From positions 32,907 to 96,906 of the forward strand of contig NAOQ01000028.1 of assembly GCA_002751075.1 (NCBI GenBank): a stretch of 64,000 nt of DNA, in the 5' to 3' direction. Numbering within the stretch: the stretch's first letter is position 1; every line of letters begins with the position of its first letter. Shown one piece after another: positions 37,382-50,954 of the stretch. Position numbers and translations under genes: made by a program. The stretch is from Ichthyophonus hoferi (lineage: Eukaryota; Opisthokonta; Ichthyosporea; Ichthyophonida; Ichthyophonidae). The notes under the pieces were generated by a model, which ran no database searches, was not told the origin of the DNA, and saw nothing but the letters and a program-made list of their open reading frames with translations.

Positions 37382-39566
37382 TTATTTGCGGTAACCAGGA
37401 ATTGGTGGTGTGTCTAATGGGGGTTGTTGTATCATCTCGTATGGTGGAGTGTATGGCTTCATAGCTTCCTGAAAGAGTTTTTCATTGATTCTATGTGTAG
37501 TGTACAACGTATGTAGAAGTATATGAAAATGTGCATATTTGTGTGTAAATGCGTATATGAATATATATATATATATATATATATATAGGAATGTATGCAT
37601 TGCATGTATAAGAAAAGTATGCATATAACTAATGCCATATATATGTGAGTATACGTATATTTATGGGAGTGTGTGTATGCAGTAATGTTGCCATTCGACA
37701 TTACTCTACCCATCTATTTTCTAGAATAATATACATATATCGTTACGAGGATATTCGGCTTACACTTACCCCAATAAAAAAGCACCATTTCATATATATA
37801 GTAAGACGGAGTTCATAAAAAAACAAACCGCAGAAAAAAGAGCTTTCAAAAAGCCAAAAGAGAATAAGCTAGATTATTAGCAATATATATATCATAGGAA
37901 CTATGAAGATATGAAAGCAAAAATAGTATTAATATTGTCAGTTCGAACATCTTGATTTATATTATATATATATGTATATATAGGATATAGCAATATGTGT
38001 AGGATGTATATATAGTATAAGTAGGTAAACGTGAAAAAAAAAATGCACAATACACTTAACATTAAAATATAAGAATTGTTTAAGTCAAAAAAAACTTTAG
38101 AAGAAAAGATTTGATAGGTGAGCATAAATTAGAAAGAGTAGATACAAAAAATATTAAATAATGTGTCAAGTAAAGTTATATTGGAGTTTTCAGTTGTTTA
38201 TTGTGTTCAAAATAAAGAAATAGAAATGTAAGAAATGCAAAAGAGAGAAAAAAGATTTAAAGTACAGGTATGTGGGTGTGGGTAGTCATATATGCTTCTT
38301 AGTATAGTTGTGGATTATCGGAGGTATATATGTGTTATATAGACATGTATATGTACGTAAATATAATAGTATAGTAGTATAATAGTAGGTACATATGATA
38401 GTATCAAAGTACGGTAGTATAATAGAATGATAGTATGATAGTATGTATGCTATCATAATAACACAATGGTATATGTATATGAGTGTGTACATGTATATAG
38501 GACGAGAGAGAAAGAGTTACACTTACCTTCTCAGTTGACCCAGTGCACTATAACCCATTTTTTTCCGTATTGAATCCACTCTAAGTGCTATTAGGTTCTT
38601 CCGTCCACAGTATCGTGTCCACTCCTTAGCTATTCTTGCTCTCTCATCCAATTGCTGTGCATAGATATCTTGGTTACCTCACATCTCATTCGTTAATTTT
38701 ATAAGATAGCTTTAATATAATATAATATAATATATATATATATATATATGGCATTATTTAACCCGACACAAATATGTACAAATGTATACAAGGAGCCTAT
38801 CTTGGAATATATTTGTGAGTATGTATGTATGCACAGGCCCACACATCCATACCTGCATACATATACATACATAAATAAATGACAAAACACTTATTGGAGT
38901 ACAACACACTACACAAATCTCCCTCAAGTCAATCACAATTAAAAAATTCCACTTTCACTCTTATATTTATCTCGAGATAAAAAGATAGAAATCTCAGATG
39001 AAACAAAATGCACGCAACATATATACGGCTATACTACCTTAATAGTATTGACTATCTTTATTAATATAATATTCATAGCCTTCCCCTCCGATATATATAT
39101 ATATATACATGCATACATACAAATGAAATGGGCATAGAGGTTTATAACGGAACATGTAAATAGTCCAAGTAAGAACCAATTAAGCACATACATATATAGA
39201 TGCAACTCTTTAAAATCTTCACTAACTATATTAATATAATATTCATAACCTCTCCGTCTCCGTCTCCGTTTCCTTTCCGATTCACTAAACATATAGGCGT
39301 TATTTCCCTTATTTCTCATCTCGCTGTATCTCTTTGTATCCATCTGTTTATTTATTTCTCCATCACATCATTCTCAATCACCTCACCTCAACGGTAAATT
39401 TTGTTATAGGGCGTCGTGGTGGGTCTAGATAGGCTCCAAATAAGTCGATCTGTCTCTTCTGTGCTGCAGCTCTTGCCTTCTCAAAATCATGTAAAATTTT
39501 GTTTTTCTTGGCCTCTCTTACTAAGTCATTACCGGGAGCAGAAGATTTTTTTTTTTGTCGCAACAT
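37382..39566 (-). CDS. MRPL40: mitochondrial large-subunit ribosomal protein mL40
   Basis: Three exons join in phase: 39566-39387, 38654-38527, 37490-37382, giving 138 residues. The match to vertebrate mL40 is motif by motif: LRQKKK at the start, a basic helical stretch, ERARIAKEWTRYCGRKN (human ERRALLLKKWSLYKQQER), NEKLFQEAMK (human SEELYQEAIK), and the near-terminal DTPPIPGY (human YTPPIPNY). The protein binds the large subunit of the mitochondrial ribosome. The ATG at 39,566 gives no evident presequence. However, the same frame stays open upstream to an acceptor-like CCACAG, and its in-frame residues ILLRRPTLSVGSL look like a mitochondrial targeting peptide. An unlocated upstream exon may therefore carry the real start. 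Introns are GT-AG (732 and 1,036 bases). Confidence 0.84.
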
Positions 39567-40304
39567 TAGAGACCCGACAGAGAGGGTGGGACGACGAAGG
39601 AGAATATGTATACTCTGTGGTAGTTAAGAATGTGTAAAGGAGGAATTGGAAATAGACTTAGGTGAGGGCTTGCATATGGGTGAAAGATTAAAAAAAAGTG
39701 GGATATGCGTGGTAGAGAGAGAGAGTTGGAGAGAGTATATATGGAAATACTTCATATTATAAAGATGATGTTATAAAAAATGAACAAGAAGGATGTGTTT
39801 GTAAAATAAGCTAAGGGTCACAGGACATAAGGGAATTAAAATGTTTCACGATTTATTGGGAGAATTTAGTAAACCAGGAAAACTATATAATTACACACCC
39901 ATTGTAACCACGATATACAAATGGCAATGAGTAAACTAATATAAAGAGAATAACTATAGACTGGGAAAGAAAGCGGAAACTAGTCTCTGTTCATATACGG
40001 ACCATTGTGAAAGACCTTCACGATTCACAAGTCCAAACATAGGATGATTATCACTAAACCCCTCCTTATAATAACCTGTCATTAAAATAAAAACATTAGA
40101 ACGGTTATAATAATGAAATGATTATAATGAATTTTTTATTAACTTAAAACTACCGCAAAAGTGTTGAAGTTCTGTAAGACGTATTTTTTGACTATAGCCA
40201 AAGTTTGTTTTTCGTTTTGACAGTGGCTCATGATATATTTTTTTGTGAAATGCGCCACACCATACCAATCAGACGTCGTATACTATAACACTAAACGTGC
40301 CTTG

Positions 40305-40425
40305 CTTTTTTCTTTCTTTCTTTTTCCTTTTTTTTTTCTTTTTTTTTTCCATTTCCTTTTCTTTCTTTTTTTTCCATTTCCTTTTCTTTCTTTTCTCTCT
40401 TTTTTTTTGTTTTGTTTTGTTTTGC
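40305..40425. repeat. T/C homopyrimidine tract
   Basis: About 120 bases nearly all T with scattered C. The F/L/S-only translations over it are artefacts. Confidence 0.9.
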
Positions 40426-40957
40426 TATGAATACGCTACCGAATTAAATTCATTTTGTTTTATTAAAAAGTGGTACATACAGATGATAAAATTCTCCTAG
40501 AAGAATCCTCCAGAAATGTTAAAACACTGCTATATCGTATAACTATCGTGTGTAGTATATACTGAGAAAGTGAAAATTAATATTAATGTACTTGTGTTTT
40601 TGATTCATTTTTTTATATATTTTGTTATGATCATGTATATGCATATAGATAATATAGATATCGTCTAGTTGGCTCTGTCTGTAACAAGATCGGTCACAAA
40701 ACTATGCAGTGAGATTGAATAAAATTCGGTTGTCTTATTTTGATACTCTGCTTGCAATAGGCAGACTGCTGAGATAATAACTACAATAGGTTACCCTTAA
40801 CGCATATATGCAAAATTATATATGAAGGCTTAATCTATTTGGTGACTTTATTTAGTTTGAAAACTATTAAAATATAATCCAGCAATTTACGTGATAACAA
40901 AAAAACTTAGCTTAGCCAAACCTCATTTATAAGTCTTTAAATTACTAATGATTTCAG

Positions 40958-41236
40958 TGGAATTCTTCCTTTGAAGAAATACAACAGAATAGCTTACTCA
41001 GTAGCCAGTCAATAGATATCTCCTTCTACACAAACATAAAAATGAGTATACGTTTTAAAGAGTATCAAAACGAAATAGACGACATGCTACAGAATAATGA
41101 TATGTTGGTAAATTTGTGCATGAACTTACAGTTACGATCTGCTTTAAAAATATGTACCGGCATATCAAGTAGCAGGAAAGGGGAAATTATTTTACTACCA
41201 TACTTTAAAGTGATTAAGCCTATTTTTGTGTGGTAA
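40958..41236 (+). other. possible terminal exon, unrecognised
   Basis: After an acceptor-like GATTTCAG, 92 codons stay open to TAA. The sequence has a coding-like mix of residues (FEEIQQNSLLSSQSID, then FKEYQNEIDDMLQNNDMLVN). An internal ATG at 41,042 could start a 64-residue ORF. No family is recognised and no upstream exon was found. Confidence 0.25.
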
Positions 41237-42345
41237 TGATTGATTGGTGTAAATAGGTCAGTTAAGGTTTAGAAATACTTAATATAAAGATATGATGACA
41301 ATAGAACAATGAAGAAGTTAGGTTATTTGGTTTCTTAAATTGTTGTAACATAGGGAGCATCACTCATACAGAGTGAGTTCTAAAGAAATAATCATAGGAA
41401 TTTCTCTTTAATGTGCCTGTTGTGCATCCTTTATAACACATGAAGCACTATTTATTCTATCAATATTATGAAATAATTTTAAAAGCATTATTGTTTTTCT
41501 CCGATGATATCTCATTATCTCCTATAGTATTATACTCGATCTATATACATCTTAACTACTTAGGCATTTCGATTATGCAAGATCGGAAAATGAAAGTTGA
41601 AAATTAAGAGTTCAAAATATAATTATGCAAGTACATAAGCCAAAATTCTATAGATTCAATTGATATGGCAGTGACGAAATTGCATACTGAGTTATTTTTA
41701 TTATTACCAGACGATCAAATAGATGCAGATATATTCAACAATTTCATGGTAGACTGACTGACATGCAAAACAAATGGCATGTTAAAGAATTTTGATGAAC
41801 AGTCTTCAAACTAGGTTTTTGTTTTTTTTTTGAATTAAAACAACTCCCTTCAAACATAATTGAAACCAGTTCCCACAAGTATTAAATAAATATTGTCTTT
41901 GCGAAAAATATTGGTAGTTCATTTATACTGACTTGGTATTCGTATCTTTAGAATCTCCACAATAGCTTATTCACTGAGCACACACTCGTCTTAATTGACA
42001 AATGGGACCTTTTATTTCATTAATTTAATGGCTTATCAAAAGCAGCATAACTATGGAAGTTATGTATAGAGTAGCGAGTGTTATAAACAAGCAAAATATA
42101 TTACTTTAATGAAGGCGGATTAAAAAATATATAGCAGGAAATTAATAGGAAATAATCCAATAATCCATAAGGAGATTATCTTAACACTTCCCATAGCTTC
42201 AGCTAAGACTAAGAATTACTATAAAAAAAAAGGCTATATAAAAACAGTATCATAATTAAGCCAAAACGAAATAACATAAGACTAATACTATCATGTAGTA
42301 GCAAAGGTTGGAGGCTATAACAACAGGCATTTAAAAAGAAAAAAA

Positions 42346-44073
42346 TTATTTCTTGTCCTTTTTCCCGTATGCGACCCATTTCTCTTTCTTCAGTGCTCGA
42401 TTCAGCACCCTTTGTATCATATATTTCTCGCGTCTGCGGGCATTTTTCTTCTCACGGTTCCTAATATGAAAATATTTGAGACCACAAGCATTGCATAATA
42501 CGGCTGCACCCTCCCGACCACCTCTCCATTGAGGCTGTGAGGTAAAATAATGTATTAGATATATGGAATAGTAAAGTTGGCATGAAATATCTTTTTTTTA
42601 AAAAAAAAAGTAATATAAGTTAATTTACAGAGAATGAGACCAAGAGCAACAAAAAATACCATAACATAAAAGAAAAAACAAGTCAAATAAAATGAAATAA
42701 GAAAAAATTATATTACTCACCGTTTCAGTAGTAAGACACTCGGCACATTTTCGTAGTATGTCCTTTTTTGGCTTACCGAGTTCACCAGAAAGGCCTCCAG
42801 GCTTCCCACCCTTAGAAGGATCCCTTGAATTGCAATGAAGAGACTGTTGTAATGAAGGTATACGGATCTTTGTCGTTTTATCAAGGGGCAGCAAAGGCAG
42901 AGGGCTTGACATTCTTTTCTCAATATTCTTATATAATTCGGTTGTACTACGTGGACTTAGGTTCTGATGATTGTACTCGACCGCAGAGGAATTAGCTGTT
43001 TCAGGCGTACGATTTCCACTATAATATGAATGATTGTGTATATCTCTAGGGTGGGAATCACTGTAACTGAAGGTTTCAGCAACAGGTGTAGGTGAATAAT
43101 GCGTGGGAAATTTTGTGTTTTGTTCTGATTGCAAGTTGCATTGAGACTCGCTTTCACAGTTAGCAGTAGCAGGTTCACAGATGTCAGCCTCCCTCAATGT
43201 ATAGGAGTTAGACGAAGAGGTCCAGGGTCTAAAAGTTTGGGACTGTGTAGTAGTGTCATTGTGGGGATCCCAAGCTATATTATTCAAAGAAGAGGAAAAG
43301 AGTAAATTGTTTCGAATACCACTCTCGTGTTGATTGTGAGCAACAGGGATGTTGTTCATTGGTAGTTCATCGTGAGGTGTGCCGTCAGCATGAGATGACA
43401 TTAAAGCATTAGACTCATCTCTGTGAGGAAGATATTTTTGATAGATTTGGAAGCCCACAGGTGCGGATAAGGGCCTGGAGATTTGTCGCTCAAAATGGGG
43501 AGAGTAATAAGCTGGCTGAAAGTTCTGTTGGCCAGGGGACGAATATTTATTGGAACCTGATTCCTGTGAGCCATAGTCAGGTTCAACCTGACTTTCTGAA
43601 CTAGACTGAGAAGTGCCTCTACAAAAATCAATTTTTCCTACGAAAGGAGACAAGGGTGATAGTACATTAGCGCAAGACATGGCCCCGTAATAGAGAGCAA
43701 TATCAAATGCTGTTTGGTGATCATTTGTACGACATGTTTTATCAGCACCTTTCTCGCATAACAAACGACACAGGTCTTCATTGCCTGAAGTAGCTGCGAA
43801 ATGCAAAGCTGTCCATCCATACACATCCTTGTAGCTAACAGGAGCTCCTGCTTCAAGTAGTCTACTCACATTAATTGTATCACCATCCCTTGAATACTTC
43901 ATAAGAGAGTCTATTAGCCAAATATCTTCTACCTTCAAGGTTTCTTGCTGTGGTGCAGCATCAATGCGATGGTACCCATGATACTGAGGCTCGGCATGGG
44001 TATCTAGCAAATTAATAATAGAAAATCTAGTTCTATGAGGCTCATCAGCCGGCATCAACGTCGCTACATCCAT
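42346..44073 (-). CDS. ankyrin-repeat protein with C-terminal GATA zinc finger
   Basis: Two exons (44073-42721 and 42534-42346) join in phase 0 to give 513 residues. The N-terminal part carries about two to three ankyrin repeats (residues about 52-140), clearest in YGWTALHFAATSGNEDLCRL followed by LCEKGAD. A long Ser/Asn/Gln-rich middle (about 150-430) lacks domains. A GATA finger spans residues 443-468: CAEC, 18 residues including TTETPQWR, then CNAC, followed by a basic tail (NREKKNARRREK). The CX2CX18CX2C spacing is that of fungal WC-2-type and plant GATA factors, while classic animal GATAs have 17. The intron falls inside the finger, between the cysteine pairs. Probably a sequence-specific nuclear transcription regulator whose ankyrin part binds partners; targets cannot be read from the sequence. 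Confidence 0.93.
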
Positions 44074-47000
44074 GCCGTAAATGAAGTATTATACTGCCCG
44101 GTCCCTAGCTATAAAAAAAAACAAAAAAAAACAATACCAAATATTAAACTAATCAGGCATTCCTCGTATTGCGAGGGGTTGGGTTGTATAGCTGATTATA
44201 TTCGTATACGATAAAATACGAGTTTGCTGTAGACACAGATAATTGGTCTAAGATCAACTTAATCCTCTTTTTGTAAATATGATCTTAGATCATGGGGGTT
44301 TATTGCTTGCAAATATTTTAATATAAAATGAGATGAAGATATATTAAAAGGAAAATATATTAATATAGATATTCTAATATGGTATATTAATTTAATAACA
44401 TGTACAAATATGCTATAAAGTGATTACATATTTTTTACATTTTAAAATACAACAAATTTTGAGTATTTTACAGATGCCCAGCAAGTTTTTTTAGAATATT
44501 TATTTGAAATTAGGGATAGATGTCGCTGACTTTTCAAATATTTTTATATTCAAGATAGTTTCACAAAGGCCTAAAGAGTACTTCAACTATGTGGTCAACA
44601 AACCCTGAGTAGTTCTTATTGGTAGATAGAGTATTGCAATCACTTTATTTAACGATCATTGTTTGTATGTTCGTTCCATACACGTTCCAAATTGTATTAT
44701 TAAATGCCATACCACTCCACTGATAAGAACTGCAAGCGTAAGCAGATTAGGAAATTACTTGGGCGATAATTCCATGTGCATTTTTATTACTCCTGCTAAT
44801 TGCATATCTAGTTAAATAAATTTTCAATTCGAATATGGTAAATCTATACAATGCACATTCATGATAGAATAGTGCATATATCTCATTGCATTATTTACCA
44901 AAATTAAATAGAAAGCATCTCAACTTTGGAACATATTGCTGTAGTTAAATATAAACCACAGCGCCTACATCAGAATAATGGGATAAGTTTACTCGGGGAA
45001 AAATCCTACCACACCACAACCAGTTCCAAAATGTCCATGCAGTCAATCTCCCAACTTGATCAACGTGCGTGTTTAAATACCACATTTGACTTTCGATTTT
45101 CTTGAAACTGTGGCGTTCATGATGATACATATATGCTTACACCTCTGTACTTAACACCATGTGCTCGATGCTTCCATGTGTAGGACTCGTCATCTTAAAG
45201 CCGTGAATGAACTTAAGCACCTGGTTCCAAATTCGGAAATACGGTATGCTTTCCGCTTTCCGTTAGTTATATGGGGCATCACCATAGAGAAAGGGCCACC
45301 ATTTAATCAACAAAATTAAAAAATATAAAAAAGGCTCTCAATGATTAATGACACTGACGAATCAGCTTGCTTGCGGCTATTTTTCCGATTGGTTGGAGTG
45401 CGTTTTTCGCCCTAATTAAGAAACCCACAAAACCCTTTCGCAATGTGTGAATTGTTATCTAAAAACAAAACATCTGAGAAGATACGTCCGATATATATAT
45501 ATATTAGTTAAAAATATATTGGTACGGCCTTTAATTACTCATTTATTTAACTGAGACCTACTACACTGTCTTAGAGTATTAGACATGCTTTAAAAAGCGC
45601 AACCATCTATTTTATTGAACGCTTGCTCCTAGCGAATCTTTTTTTATATAAGGAAAGCTATTTATCCTGGAGGTTAAAAGATATTATTCAACAAGTTAAT
45701 TCCAGTAATAGTTATCTAATCGCGGAAATCGATTCAAGTGAAGTACCATTTTCATAGCATTTAATAACGTCACCGTTGAGCCACCTTGATCTAGTATTTC
45801 ATATGTTTAGACATTAGCTTTCTAGTTTTTTATATCTTAAACGGGTGTATTGTAGTGCTTAATAAATCATTACTTATAAGAAACCTTTTTAAATCATGTA
45901 TGTATATATATTATTCTATAATATGAATATACCTGTTTGTTGACAAGGCATTGCCGACCAATCCACACCCAGGAATGTTAGCGTATAGGCAATAGTCAAT
46001 AGCATTCGCGCTTGCGTGGAATAGTTTATTACTAACCAAATTAATCAAGAATATTATGCCGATTTATCCTACCAATAGATAAGTACTGTGTAATCATGAT
46101 CGATTAAATTATAATTGGTTAATGACAAGAGTAATTCACAACGTAGACCTACGTTTTTAAAGTACAATGAAAGACAAGCGTTTCACGTCAGGAGATAATC
46201 CTCACTTTATTCGACAATTTTAGGGTGAATTTCCTTGTTAAATGTGTGCAGTTATTAATAACTTGTAATAAATAGATTTCATCCTTAACATTTTATTAAT
46301 AAATAATAAGGCGATTTATCTAAATGTATTAGCATCTTTACCCAACTTGTAAGGAGGTTCTAGCACAGCCAAAGTAGCATAGTCATTTGCAACATAGGTG
46401 TTCAATTATCCCTTCAACAATAGAAACTCATTCAACATTTTCAGCAGACTAAGTGAACAGTTCCTGAATGAAAATTATTAAACATAACCGGGAATTCTTT
46501 TATAGAAACAACATCTTTTGGATTATCGTATAATTGTGAAGTACGGTAGATCGCTATTTAAGTTTATTTCATACAATATCATTTTAACAGGTACCACATA
46601 GATCAATTTTTTCGTAGATACAAAGCTCTCCAATTTAATTTTTTATTACGTATGTCATTATAACTTTATTTTTAAATTATTATTAACAAAATAGCAGGGT
46701 TAAAGAATGTTTAACCCGCCATATTGATATCACACAGCACTCTACATTGACGATCGAGTATTTCTGGTCTTGGGATTATGTTAAATTAGACCTTGTAAGA
46801 CAGAGAATTTAACCTGCTTGAAATGGCCAGTATATAGACACTATCTAAACATATAACATGAAGGCTTATTGGTGAAGCATTGTAAGGGAAATACATGAGT
46901 CGCAAGCTCTCGTAGATATTTTCTCGTTAAAAATAGGCTCATTCTTAAATATGACAAACTTAGTGAGAATTGTCATCTCTTTAATGAAGTGAAGCACGTG

Positions 47001-49216
47001 TACTCTGCGTATTAATGACGTAAGACAATATACATTGCAAATATTCAATTGTGTTAATGATAATCTCACTTGGACTATGACTAATTTATTGGTGGTATAT
47101 AGATACCCATTGTATTTTTAATTTAATACAAATTGTCCTGTGCAAACCCAACTGTTATTGGATATTATGGTAAGCGTCATAATAATTCAATACAATGGGT
47201 CAATAATTCCCCAGTATTTTCTACTTTTTAAATTGTACATCTAATTAAACAAATATGCAGTTCGACTCCAGATAGATGATGTAAACATCTACAAAGTACA
47301 AAGACTCCGGGAGTCTGCTCAATAATCAATGTAATATTTCAGTCATCTTCAGAATTAAATCCATAAGCCTGAAAGATAAACCGGTGGGTTTTGCTTTGCA
47401 ATAATTAATGTTAGAATAATTTATAATGTATAGTATAATATGCCTATTGTTATTCATAATCTCTAACTGTAACATTTGTATATTATGTCAAACTAATATT
47501 GATAGATTGACACTGGTATGCTGTTGTTGCTACGATAGCCAATCGTATTTTGTTTATAAGATGATTTGTTTTAACCAAGAATGTAATAGAGATCTATATT
47601 CCATCAACAGATGGTTACAGATAGATCTAGTCTAAATGAGATTATAATTGTTTAAAGAAGCCGGCAATTTGTAATATAGCCTCAGCTTTAAGAGCATGTG
47701 CTTCTCTTCAAGGGGTGCTCCGTATTTAACTAAGAACCCCTCATGAACTAGAAAATATATATATATTAATTTGCAATTCAAGTACTTCCCCTGTAATGCT
47801 TATTAATAAGCATTCATATTATATATAGATTAGCGTTTTTATCTTGGCCATTTTAAGATGAACGCCATATTTCTCAACAGCTTCCAAAATATTATTTTGT
47901 GTACATAAATTTTGCATTTTTGATATTGAAATATATTCCGCAGTAGGTTGTCACAGCCACACTGGGTGCAGGCGATCCTTTGGAGCTGATAAAAAATTAA
48001 GCTACGAGTTAAGAGGTAGCTTAGTTTAATAGTTAGATTTTTTAGAGCTCACTGCAATACTATACATTTTTCTAATGCGTGCTTTAAAAATATTAGTACT
48101 GTACGCATGCCAAGAGCAATTTTTTCTTGGCATAGTTTGGATGTGGTGATTTTGTAGCAATTGCGTGTTTAGCAATTAGGTAAAGAATCCGATCCATGCC
48201 ATACAATGATCTGAACGATTTATTGATCATACCTCGTATTAAAATTATAGAATTATTTTCGCAAGAAATAGCCAACCGATTTGGGTAGATGTGCACATAG
48301 GAAAATTACGAAATTTTAAAATACATATACACCATATAAGCTTACTTATTACTTGTTTGTGTGTCCAAATAACCCGCACTACATAGTTGCATATACGCCA
48401 ACTCTTTGTTTTATTGGGTACGTGCTCTAATCACATAAAGAGCTAAAATGTCCAATAGAAATACTGGCCAGACATTTAGAACGGAAAAGACTAGAGCGCT
48501 GACTAAAGCGTTGTCATACAATCGATAGAAAATAATGCCGATTGGACGATTCAGAATTATTGCATAAGAATATACGACTATCAATGATGAAATTTGAAGA
48601 TCCCAGTTTTAAGTAGTAATAAACTGCTGCATATACCAGGCTGACCATTCTCACTTGTATAGGTACAACTATAAAAAAACTTTGGGGAACCTGCAAAATT
48701 AAAACATAACGCTTTTCTGTTATTATTTACGTTTATATAAGAACAACTAGTGAAATTCCGGAGAAGTATCATTTTCAGTTAACAATTTATTACAAACTCA
48801 TATTAACAATCCCATACCAATTGCCAAATTATTCATAGAATCCATACAGTCTGTACCAATGACCATCATACACTATGATACGGCGCAAATCAAACAACAT
48901 CCGGAGACAACTTTCCAATGGCAGTATTACTGGATCCCTAGACAGGTATTAACATATTATATACTACTATATGCATTATTACTGCATGCATATAGACTGT
49001 ATTGGGGTAGAACGTGTCTATTATGTTTCAGCATACCTAAGAGTTAGAAGTAACTACTACGCATGTATGTCGACACTTAACAAAGCCCACCAACAACTGC
49101 CCTTCCACCAATTCATAATGTTCATTCATCCTCCCACAGGACTAACCCAATCCCCATGGCAACAATCTGTTATGATTTTGATTTCGTCCGAAGTCCTGAT
49201 AACAAACAGATGATGA
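44074..49216. other. intergenic stretch
   Basis: No recognisable gene. Short open frames on both strands show no family resemblance or splice support. A weak two-part candidate at 48,859-49,213 is listed separately. Confidence 0.55.
48859..49213 (+). other. weak coding-like candidate, unrecognised
   Basis: An ATG frame of 29 codons ends at a good donor (CAG|GTATTA, 48,945). A second frame to 49,213 (HQQLPFHQFIMFIHPPTG...) has coding-like composition. The phases of the two pieces do not join with the acceptors I can see, so this is not a supported gene model. It may be a relic at the edge of the mobile-element block. Confidence 0.15.
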
Positions 49217-50510
49217 AACTGTCAGTTACAGAGGTTTTCGATCTAAATGTCAATCAATTCAATTTTTTTGCGATCCGAGTTAAAAAAATTCCAAACCGAA
49301 TCAAAATCCAGCGACCAACATGATTTTAAATTGTCATAATATGAAAATTTGGCCAATCCGAATTATGAAATTTTCTGCCAGATCCGAATTATATCTTTCC
49401 CGATCAACATTATAATATATATAACTTTCTCGATCAAAAGAAGAACAAATAAAATGGTTAGTTTAATTTTTTTCTCGATATATATATATATATATATATA
49501 ATCACTCCAAACTTATTTCTTTTGCTTCCGATTTACACCTGTATCTCAGCATTTTCCTATAAAAACTATCAGTGTTTAGCTGTGATGTCCAAAAGCTTTA
49601 AACTTAGCATGCTGCTTCAGTTCTACATTCCGACCTAACAACTATATATCTAAACTTTTCCAACCCAAAAAAAATTCGTTCAATAATATATAAAAAAAGT
49701 ACATAAGAAGGAAGAAGATACAATAGGTTCAAATGCAATGACTGAATAGCGTCTTGAAGGCCGGAATAATGATGAATTCTAGCGTTGTCGAAAATAAAAA
49801 TAGAACTAGTAATTCCTTTTTCATCACATATCATTTTCAAACCTTCCAAACAAGCCTTGAAGTCTTCCCCAGTAATGGCTTCATTATGGATTTTGTGGTA
49901 TAAGATACCATACTTATCACGGCCACGAAAATGAAAATATTTCTACATTGTGGAGCACCAACAGAAACATTTGGAGAAATTCCAATGCCAAACTAAAGAT
50001 GAAAGATAAGGATCTTCCTTCTTTAGTTTGGGTGGAGACTGAAAATTCAACTTTGTCGCAAAATATAAAGTTTTTATTTTCAGTATTCTGCTTCAGCTTC
50101 CTGAACCGCATAGCATAATCAAAACGCTTTTTGATTGTAGTTTCATCATTCTTACGCTCCGGTACAGGTACTAGGCTATCTACTGTGTAGTAAAAATAAA
50201 ATAAAATCTTTTCTGTAGTTAAAATTGAGACTGTCAGAATTTGTTGAGCACACAAATTTAGAGTTTTTTACAAAGTCCACTGACGTAGACTCTAGAGTGA
50301 GGTGTTCTCCAGAGCTGAACTTCAATTCTTTCAATAGATCCCTAGTGTTCTCGTCCTCGCTGTCTGACAAAAACTAGATACAACTTTTCTTCCTAGGTTC
50401 CACGGACACTTTTGACTTATCAGTCGTGAGAATTATAGTCGTACGCTTTGGTCTGTAATTACTAGGAGTAAAAGGTGGTCCTCTAAGCACAAACATTATC
50501 TCTACTTAAA
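49217..50510 (-). mobile_element. decayed Tc1/IS630-like DNA transposon, D35E transposase
   Basis: Minus-strand frames between about 50,370 and 49,604 align to a DDE_3-type transposase. In order they show KKRFDYAMRFRKLKQ, FIFCDKVEFSVSTQTKEGRS, KYGILYHKIHNEAITGEDF (in a different frame), IFIFDNARIHHYSG, then LLPSY and IIERIFFGLEKF. The second catalytic Asp (FDNA) and the Glu (IIE) are 35 residues apart. The first acidic motif reads DK where DE is usual. A frame change near 49,920 separates the middle and C-terminal parts, and the N-terminal helix-turn-helix region is not recognisable. The left flank (49,220-49,450) has repeated GATCCGAATTA-like words, perhaps subterminal repeats. Terminal inverted repeats were not found, so the ends are approximate. 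Confidence 0.75.
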
Positions 50511-50954
50511 GCACAACACAAAAAGACAAAGTCATTTGGTATAATTGATTTTTTATTATTAAACACATAATTAGAAGGACCCAGGCTAAGTCTGAGTTTG
50601 CTGGTTAGATAATTTTTGTGTATGTAGTCCAATTACTGAAAATTGCTTATAAAACGTTAGTCATTTAGAACAATTAAGGTTCAAATTACCGTTGCTATTT
50701 AAACACGGTAAATTTATGTGCTAATCTGCATTAAGCCTCTAGTCCTAATTAAATATAGTTACAAACATCCTGAACTTAATTAATTGTCGTTAATCAAAGT
50801 CTAACACTCATAAACCAATTGAAACTTCATTGTAATTGAATTCTATTGAATATTTAAAGGTACAGTGCAAAATGAACAGTAAACTATGTGTGCTCGTAAC
50901 AGTCATCATGAAGTATCTAGCCTAATATTTATGGGAGTTGAGAAACTTCAATAC

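Larger units (their letters stand above)
39567..42345. other. region between mL40 and the ankyrin-GATA gene
   Basis: It holds a possible 5' extension of mL40, a T/C-rich tract, a plus-strand exon-like frame (40,958-41,236) and repeat-like segments near 39,945-40,010 and 40,640-40,800 that resemble parts of 62.2-63.5 kb. No confident gene is seen. Confidence 0.5.

Noticed and set aside
40230-40500. F-rich ORFs on the plus strand
   Set aside because: They are translations of a T/C homopyrimidine tract.
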